DNA of 64,000 nucleotides from UBA11740 sp035635855 (GTDB lineage: Bacteria; Acidobacteriota; Blastocatellia; Pyrinomonadales; Pyrinomonadaceae), in NCBI GenBank assembly GCA_035635855.1, contig DASQAF010000012.1, positions 1 through 64,000 on the forward strand. Reading direction: 5' to 3'. Under the pieces are notes generated by a model, which saw only the letters and a list, made by a program, of their open reading frames with translations, ran no database searches and was not told the origin of the DNA. The position numbers and the translations under genes are program-made. The number at the start of each line of letters is the position of its first letter. Position 1 is the stretch's first letter. Positions 58,752-64,000 of this stretch are shown here, piece by piece.

Positions 58752-60632
58752 CTATTTCACGGTCACGGCAATCACTTGCTGCCCGGTAATCACAAAGTCA
58801 GCGGGCGACAGCTCCCTTTCATAAAGCTGCGAGAGTGTCATCGGCGTGTAACCACCTGAGCTGCGCTCGTTATTCAGAGTGGCCACCATCGACGGCGGCA
58901 GGTTTGGCAGCTCGCTGCTTCCGATCACCACGCCCGGAGCTGGTCTAAGCAGCCTCAAATACAAGCGATCGTTCTTCTTGATCCTATTAATGGCGCCCAC
59001 CAATTGGCCCAGGTCGCGCGGAACGAACACTCTCGCCGCGGACGATTCCTGCAAGGTCGCCCCATCACCAACCATGATCATTAGCTGACCCGACGGTGCG
59101 TCCGCCGGTATCTGGACGGGTATCCGTTCAACGAATTGCTTTCCGGAATCAGTGCGGACGTAAGCCTGAATCTCGACGTTCTCTCCGCGCCCGACTTCGG
59201 TCCGATCCAGCGAGATCCGCTCCAGGGTGGCCGCATGTTTTTCTTCACTGGTGGTGATGTCCAGCACGATGCCCTTGATATTTACATCATCAAACCCACT
59301 GCTTAAGAGGGCAGCGACCGGAGTGGCAATCGATCCCGCGGCCGTCATGGCCGCGTTCCCCGAAGAGAAGCGACGCTGGAGGGCAATCGGTTCATGGCCG
59401 TCGACTGAGATCGAGCCGTCGACGGTGACTGTGGCTTCACCTACGGAGCGTTCGCGCGTGGCGATGCTGTTAAAGACCGTAATGTTGAGCAGGAGCGGCG
59501 TGAGAAATTCATCGCTCACGATCTCATAGGAAAACTGCTCGACACTATCGCGGCTGGTGTGCAGATTGAGCTTTACCGGAATCATCCGGGCCGCACGGCC
59601 CAACTGGCCAAGAATGCCCGTGGCCCGGTCCTGAGAGATCGATCCGACCATTCGTCCCGGCACCGCGAGCTTGAATGAATTGAAGGCGTTCGGAATAACG
59701 GTCACGACCGAACTTTCCGTCATTGGCATGTCGGACGAGCCCAGGCTCAGAAACGGGTGGCCAAACGCATAGATGCGATCCCCATCGCGAAATGTGACGG
59801 TGCCCGATGCGGCGATCGAATAGTCTCCACGAGTAAGCTGAACGGTTACGGAATCCCCCGGCGCCAGGGTCTTATCATCGAAAGGCTCGAGCGGCGTAAT
59901 CATGCCAGCGCCGCCAACTCCGGAAACCGGCAGTAGCCCGGCGTTGGTCAGTTCAGAGGAAAACAATGAAAGGCTTTCCTGTCGGATTCCACTGAAAACA
60001 ACCGGCGTGGCGATCGGTTGAATCTGTTGGCCCATAAGCTGGGCCAGCGGCGATCCCGCAGCCACCGAAGCAATCAGCGAGGTCGGGCCGAACGCCGGTT
60101 TGGGCAGCGGTCGCTTCCACTCGGTACTCGCCATTTCCTTAAAAGACACTGCGCGAGCTTCACCACTTCCTTTAGGCTTGCCCTTTCCCGGTTCAAACAC
60201 CTCAATCATCTGTGAGATAGGCGTGATGCCGCAGATTGGTTCTTTCGAGAACGGAAAGCTATAAGCAATGGCCCCTACCAGCCGATCGTCGATAAAGACG
60301 GGCGAGCCTGACATGCCGGCAAAGACGCCAGTCCTATCAACACCGGGGCCGCTGAGTTTTGCGATGATAGTGCTCTGACGCGGGCCGGTAAAACCGGGCA
60401 ACAGGCCCAGAATCTCAACCGCGAATTCCTGCGACGCGCTGCCGGCAAAAACCGTGCGGGCCACGCCCTTCATGCCCGGCCGGACGTCTTCCAAAGGAAA
60501 AAGGGCGCTGTTCGAGTCGATGGCTTTGGCTGTGGTTTTCACAACTTTTCCCTGACCCGACGCTATGATTGAGACGCTCAGAAAAGTGACCGCGGTGAGA
60601 ACCAGAGGAATGATTTGTTTGATTGACTTCAT
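58752..60632 (-). CDS. SpoIVB-type S55 family peptidase
   Basis: 626 aa from ATG 60632 behind GAAAG; a longer frame begins at 60692. Signal peptide: PLVLTAVTFLSVSIIASGQ. S55 traits are DVRPGMKGVARTVFAG, TIIAKLSGPGVDRTGVFAGM, the nucleophile Ser in GMSGSPVFIDD, and IYAFGHPFLSLGSSDMPMTE. The C-terminal half is a long beta-rich region with no recognised domain. In spore formers SpoIVB cleaves SpoIVFA; here no sporulation genes are seen, so a general envelope signalling or quality-control role is inferred. Relatives with this architecture are frequent in Acidobacteria. Confidence 0.88.
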   Translation of the reverse strand: MKSIKQIIPLVLTAVTFLSVSIIASGQGKVVKTTAKAIDSNSALFPLEDVRPGMKGVARTVFAGSASQEFAVEILGLLPGFTGPRQSTIIAKLSGPGVDRTGVFAGMSGSPVFIDDRLVGAIAYSFPFSKEPICGITPISQMIEVFEPGKGKPKGSGEARAVSFKEMASTEWKRPLPKPAFGPTSLIASVAAGSPLAQLMGQQIQPIATPVVFSGIRQESLSLFSSELTNAGLLPVSGVGGAGMITPLEPFDDKTLAPGDSVTVQLTRGDYSIAASGTVTFRDGDRIYAFGHPFLSLGSSDMPMTESSVVTVIPNAFNSFKLAVPGRMVGSISQDRATGILGQLGRAARMIPVKLNLHTSRDSVEQFSYEIVSDEFLTPLLLNITVFNSIATRERSVGEATVTVDGSISVDGHEPIALQRRFSSGNAAMTAAGSIATPVAALLSSGFDDVNIKGIVLDITTSEEKHAATLERISLDRTEVGRGENVEIQAYVRTDSGKQFVERIPVQIPADAPSGQLMIMVGDGATLQESSAARVFVPRDLGQLVGAINRIKKNDRLYLRLLRPAPGVVIGSSELPNLPPSMVATLNNERSSGGYTPMTLSQLYERELSPADFVITGQQVIAVTVK

Positions 60633-60740
60633 CTTTTTCGTACTTTCGCGAGGCAATAATTCGGCGCTATCCACGCCCGTTTCATCAGTCACTATAGCCC
60701 AACTTTCGGTAAAGTAATAGCATTGGTTTTGCTGAAAGCT

Positions 60741-61370
60741 ATGTTGGATGTCGAAGGCTTCATTCTGGTTGGCGGCGCCTCGAGTCGCATGGGTTCGGAC
60801 AAGGCGCAGCTAATGTTCGGCACGCAGACCGGGGTTCAGCGAATAGCGGCTGAACTGACCGGGCTCACCAATCGGGTGCGGGTGGTAGGATCACGCGGCA
60901 AACCTGAGGACTGTGGTTTCGAGAATGTACCGGATGTGCTCGAACATTGGGGAGCGCTGGGGGGAATTCATTCTGCCCTCGCGGCCTGTCAGACGACCTG
61001 GGCATTCGTAATAGCCTGCGATCTGCCGCTGGTTACGAGCGAACTCTTGTCCAGAATGTGGCAATTGAACAACGACAAGCTTGATGCGATTGTCCCGATT
61101 CAACCTGACGGCCGGCCGCAACCTCTCTGTGCTGTCTATCGGCGCGAAGTCAACTCTGACGAAGCGGCGCGACTGATAGCGACCGGCGAGCACGCTCCGC
61201 GCGGGTTGCTGGCGCAGGTCCGAACGCGCTGGGTCGAACCTCAAGAACTGGCTGACCTACCCGGCGCCGAATATTTCTTTCTGAATGTAAACACTCCCAC
61301 CGACTATGAACTCGCTAAGCAGATTCTCGAAAGAAGAATCAGCGGGAGAGCGCAGAACCGCTCGCTTTAG
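60741..61370 (+). CDS. mobA: Molybdenum cofactor guanylyltransferase family protein (MobA-like)
   Basis: 209 aa from ATG 60741 (MLDVEGFILVGGASSRMGSD); an upstream TTG is less likely. The nucleotidyltransferase start LVGGASSRMGSDKAQLMFG has the Gly-rich loop and the Lys. DVLEHWGALGGIHSALAACQ, VIACDLPLVTSELLSRMW (metal Asp) and DAIVPIQPDGRPQPLCAVYR complete the family set. It attaches GMP, or CMP in the MocA group, to molybdopterin. The window contains one user of the cofactor, the aldehyde oxidoreductase at 3551-7486; in the PaoABC family the cofactor is the cytosine form, so a MocA function is possible. Confidence 0.88.
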   Translation: MLDVEGFILVGGASSRMGSDKAQLMFGTQTGVQRIAAELTGLTNRVRVVGSRGKPEDCGFENVPDVLEHWGALGGIHSALAACQTTWAFVIACDLPLVTSELLSRMWQLNNDKLDAIVPIQPDGRPQPLCAVYRREVNSDEAARLIATGEHAPRGLLAQVRTRWVEPQELADLPGAEYFFLNVNTPTDYELAKQILERRISGRAQNRSL

Positions 61371-61475
61371 TGAGCGTCTGAGGGCGAATCGCGAACTGCG
61401 AACGGCCCGGCAAAAGACAATCGGGGCGCAGGTTGCTACCGCTTAACCTTCTTACTGGTTATAATCCGGCTCAGC

Positions 61476-62426
61476 ATGTCACCTCGGCACAGAGCGGTAC
61501 GGAGAATGGTCAAAGCTTTTCTGCCCATCGTCTTTGTTGTCCTGGTGGCTGTTGCGGCCGTTACAGTCTGGATCGTCCGCGGCGTTACCCGCCCACCGCG
61601 AGCGCGGTATCTCGTCACCCCGCAAACGTTCTCGCAGGTTACCGGCCCAGTCCTGAACGCAAACGATGTCACCTGGCCCAACCATGACCGAACCACGGCG
61701 CGTGGCTGGTTGATTCGCGGCGCCGAAGGCGCGCCGGCAGTGATCCTTTTGCATGGATACGGCGCTGACCGATCGTGGCTGTTGAATCTGGCGGTGAAGC
61801 TTAACGAGACAACCAACTTCACCGTGCTCTGGCCCGACCTGCGTGGTCACGGAGAGAATCCTCCAGTCAATTGGACTTTGTTCGGAACCGTTGAGGGCGA
61901 CGACGCGACGGCCGCGATTGAATATCTTCGCAGTCTAAAGAGTCCCGCCGGTAAGCCCCAGGTCGGCGGGTCGATCGGATTCTACGGAACCGAACTGGGC
62001 GCCTATGTAGCTCTTGATGCCGCCAGACGTTCTCCGGAAGTACGCGCCCTGGCGATGGATTCTGCTCCGGCGTCGCCTGATGATTTGATTCGCGCAGCCG
62101 CCGACGGCAAGGCCGGAATGAATAATGGGCTGCTGCAGCATTTGGCGCGCCTGGGCGTCAGAATTTATGCGCTCGGAAAGTATCAAGCCACTTCATCGTG
62201 CGACCTGGCGCATTCCTTACGTGTTCCACGGGTGCTGTTGCTGACTGGCCCAGAAGGCGATCCCTGGCGCCTCTCAACAATCGAACTAGGCAAATGCTTT
62301 AGCGGTACCGTGGAAATGAAAAAGGACCTCAGCCTGACAGGATTGAATCTTCCCAACGCAACCGGTCAACAGGAAGAAACCTACGACCGCCCGGTGATCG
62401 AGTTTTTCGATAAGGCGCTGCGCTGA
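61476..62426 (+). CDS. Membrane-anchored alpha/beta hydrolase
   Basis: 316 aa. An N-terminal helix (MVKAFLPIVFVVLVAVAAVTV) anchors the protein; the start may be 61476 or the ATG at 61506. The hydrolase part has VILLHGYGADRSWLLNLAVK (oxyanion loop), LWPDLRGHGENPP, and GGSIGFYGTELGAYVALDAA, where the nucleophile elbow is FYGTELG with Thr in place of the usual Ser, so catalysis may be altered. AMDSAPASPDDLI and LLLTGPEGDPWRLSTIELG supply the later strands. Relatives are DUF/alpha-beta proteins with peptidase S9-like fold; the substrate is unknown. Confidence 0.8.
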   Translation: MSPRHRAVRRMVKAFLPIVFVVLVAVAAVTVWIVRGVTRPPRARYLVTPQTFSQVTGPVLNANDVTWPNHDRTTARGWLIRGAEGAPAVILLHGYGADRSWLLNLAVKLNETTNFTVLWPDLRGHGENPPVNWTLFGTVEGDDATAAIEYLRSLKSPAGKPQVGGSIGFYGTELGAYVALDAARRSPEVRALAMDSAPASPDDLIRAAADGKAGMNNGLLQHLARLGVRIYALGKYQATSSCDLAHSLRVPRVLLLTGPEGDPWRLSTIELGKCFSGTVEMKKDLSLTGLNLPNATGQQEETYDRPVIEFFDKALR

Positions 62427-62893
62427 ATTACTTCCTAATGCCGTTGCCGGCACACACGCTCCAGATGGCTCTCCTTTAGCCTGGCAGACCGCAACAAAAT
62501 TAGAAACTGATCTCCACTTCGCGACAACTCCCAGTCGCAAGGCTTCCTGCTAAAGTCCGCCCGCCTTAATCGTCGCCCTTTCCTGTCGCAGTTCAATGAA
62601 GTTGGTTTTACAGGTGCTAACTCCTTCCGAGCCTCTGTGGTCTCCCGCATACTCGCCAGTTAGCCTCTTGATCGAGGGTCATCAAAGCGTTCGTTTACTG
62701 TCTCATCGCGGAGGCCCGATGATGCGCGAACCAGCCCGCGGAAAAACAGGACACAGATCAATCAAGGGCAAGTCTGTATCGGCATGCTTCCGCGCTTTGG
62801 CAGTGGCCTGGCCTCCTTTTCTACGGCTTGATTGCCCTGGAAGAATCGGGAATTAACGAGCCGAACAAAGTTGTTAAGTAGAAGGAGAGCGTC
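62427..62893. other. Intergenic stretch without a recognisable gene
   Basis: 467 bp. One plus-strand frame (62596-62856) is open but its translation is compositionally random and lacks a ribosome site, so I treat it as chance. No strong hairpin or repeat is seen. The promoter of the next gene should be at the right end. Confidence 0.5.
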
Positions 62894-63676
62894 ATGGCAA
62901 GGAAAGAGAAGAAGGTTTTCCGGGCGAGCCTGGTAGCGGCTTTAACGTTACTGAGCGCGCTGGCTTTTGTTGCCGGGCGGTCGCGAAGCGCTGCCGTGAG
63001 TCATGGCGCAATGCCAAGCGCGCCGAGCGCGCGCAGCGCTGCTCTTGAAACATCCTATCCGGCTTTCACGCTCATTAGCTCGCGCACGGTTACGCTCACA
63101 AATGGCCAAACCCTCCGACGGTCGCAGGTGCAACGCTCTCAGCGATCAGATGGGATTTATAAGCTGGTACAAACGTTTTACCCCGTGGATGGCGGCAAGG
63201 AACGGCTGCAAACCTATTTCGGTTTCATCGGCCTCGGTGTCTTTCGACTCGATGAAGCGGGCCGGCGGCTCATTTTCAAAGGACCGCTAATCGAAGAGTC
63301 GATTGGAGACATTGAACAATTTCTACGCGCCAATCCGGCGTTCGCGGGCGAGGAATCGGTTGCCGGAATCAGGACCATCGTCTGGCGACAACCGGGCGAG
63401 GATGGGCCGGAAGATTTCTTCGAAGAACATCGCGCACCGTCGTTGGGAGGATTAGTGATTAAGACGGTAAGAGTCTCGGGGCGTGAGCGTGAAGTCTTTG
63501 AGCCGACTGCAATCCAGATGGGCGAGCCTCCGGCCAATCTCTTTAGCGAATTGCTTTCGTATCCGTCCGACTACTCATTCTATGAGCGGCGCGTACAGGA
63601 AGTGGAAAAGCACAACGAGCCTGACGCGGCTTTCATGCGCCAGTTGCTGGAGCGTATGCGCCGGGTCAGGCCCTAA
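62894..63676 (+). CDS. Exported protein of unknown function
   Basis: 260 aa. N-terminal basic region and signal helix (ASLVAALTLLSALAFVAG), then a soluble beta-rich region with LISSRTVTLTNGQTLRRSQV, GIYKLVQTFYPVDGGKERLQ, FGFIGLGVFRLDEAGRRLIF, and a second part with IRTIVWRQPGEDGPEDFFEE and VFEPTAIQMGEPPANLFSEL. The C-terminus is a charged helix. AAGGAG stands before the ATG. I do not recognise the family. It precedes the Rhs-like gene by 89 bp on the same strand and may be expressed with it. Confidence 0.75.
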   Translation: MARKEKKVFRASLVAALTLLSALAFVAGRSRSAAVSHGAMPSAPSARSAALETSYPAFTLISSRTVTLTNGQTLRRSQVQRSQRSDGIYKLVQTFYPVDGGKERLQTYFGFIGLGVFRLDEAGRRLIFKGPLIEESIGDIEQFLRANPAFAGEESVAGIRTIVWRQPGEDGPEDFFEEHRAPSLGGLVIKTVRVSGREREVFEPTAIQMGEPPANLFSELLSYPSDYSFYERRVQEVEKHNEPDAAFMRQLLERMRRVRP

Positions 63677-63765
63677 GAGCGGCCGTATCGCTGAGCAGCC
63701 GTATCGCTTAATTAAGAGCCGCTATTTTGTCTCAGCATTCAGACTCAATTTCATGAGGAGTTGTC

Positions 63766-64000
63766 ATGAAGAGAGTGACTTCCACATATTTTAGATTTGC
63801 CTTTTTCGCTTTCTCCGCGCTGTTTGCATGCGCCTCGGTTTTGGTCACGCCGGCCTTTGCTCAGGACAAGCGCTACACTGAAAACGGCCCCGACTTGAGT
63901 CTGAGGTCTGAGGCGCGCGTCGATCCTTCGACCCTGGGAATGTCGGTAGAGATACCTCTGGGCGGCGGACCCGGGCGCGCGGGAACGAACGCGTGGTCGA
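63766..64000 (+). CDS. Rhs-type secreted protein, 5' end only
   Basis: Partial: starts at ATG 63766 behind GAGGAG and runs off the window. Signal peptide: FAFFAFSALFACASVLVTPA followed by FAQ. Then comes YTENGPDLSLRSEARVDPST and LGMSVEIPLGGGPGRAGTNA, the usual first strands of secreted Rhs/YD-repeat proteins in acidobacteria. The domain cannot be confirmed because the repeats lie outside the window. Confidence 0.6.
   Translation, partial: MKRVTSTYFRFAFFAFSALFACASVLVTPAFAQDKRYTENGPDLSLRSEARVDPSTLGMSVEIPLGGGPGRAGTNAWS

Noticed and set aside
62596..62856. Open frame of 86 codons between the hydrolase and the exported protein
   Set aside because: Mixed composition, no ribosome site and no recognisable sequence pattern.

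Overview
The window reads as a chromosomal segment of an environmental Gram-negative bacterium, most likely an acidobacterium of the Blastocatellia type. This is an inference, because there is no rRNA gene to confirm it. The support is a mix of traits: cupins of the kind described as hydroxynitrile lyases in the acidobacterium Granulicella, paired M16 peptidases, a large secreted BNR/sortilin-type propeller protein, a PEP-CTERM protein, the beginning of an Rhs-type secreted protein, and many palindromic intergenic repeats.

Positions 1-3340 are a mobile segment: an excisionase-like protein, a tyrosine integrase with all catalytic residues, an antitoxin gene broken by an in-frame TAG, and an intact HigB/HigA-type toxin-antitoxin pair behind a perfect palindromic operator. 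Positions 3551-12948 hold a block of oxidoreductase and detoxification genes: a PaoABC-like molybdenum aldehyde oxidoreductase with a Tat-exported iron-sulfur subunit, two GtHNL-like cupins (one fused to a carboxymuconolactone decarboxylase domain and frameshifted), a cyclophilin-like protein, a DUF2255 protein, a zinc alcohol dehydrogenase, an SDR, and a divergent AraC regulator. This block lies between two 42-bp imperfect direct repeats (3342-3383 and 13146-13187). The right copy is the anticodon-loop edge of an orphan tRNA 3' half, so the block looks like cargo between old attachment sites.

From tRNA-Leu (13348) onward the content is core chromosome. secG, tpiA, pgk and gap form a glycolytic cluster on the minus strand, with a different palindromic repeat in each junction before gap. 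Then come a TolC-family protein, a glycosyltransferase, prepilin peptidase, a histidine kinase carrying a repeat-derived insertion, a histidine-phosphatase-fold protein, an IS1111-type IS110-family insertion sequence, a RibD/DHFR-like reductase, an esterase, a metallophosphoesterase, a UbiD-family decarboxylase and an active/inactive M16 peptidase pair.

Positions 36530-48757 (minus strand) are a Wzx/Wzy-type exopolysaccharide locus. Read in the direction of transcription it has a GumC-like co-polymerase, a degenerate BY-kinase-like protein, a Wza-like export protein, a polyprenyl-phosphate sugar transferase, a flippase, an O-antigen ligase/polymerase, two GT4 glycosyltransferases, a phosphopantetheinyl transferase and a secreted PslG-like glycoside hydrolase.

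The right part (48951-64000) carries a DUF1990/ornithine cyclodeaminase-like pair, the propeller protein, a secreted swivel/ATP-grasp protein related to PEP synthase, a PLP-dependent decarboxylase, rsmG, a PEP-CTERM protein, an S55-type peptidase, a MobA-family nucleotidyltransferase, a membrane-anchored hydrolase and two secreted proteins, the last cut by the window edge.

The most distinctive signals are the att-like repeats around the oxidoreductase block, palindromic repeat DNA that has become in-frame protein sequence in at least three genes, and the IS1111-type element with a 254-bp non-coding stretch where a guide RNA would be expected.
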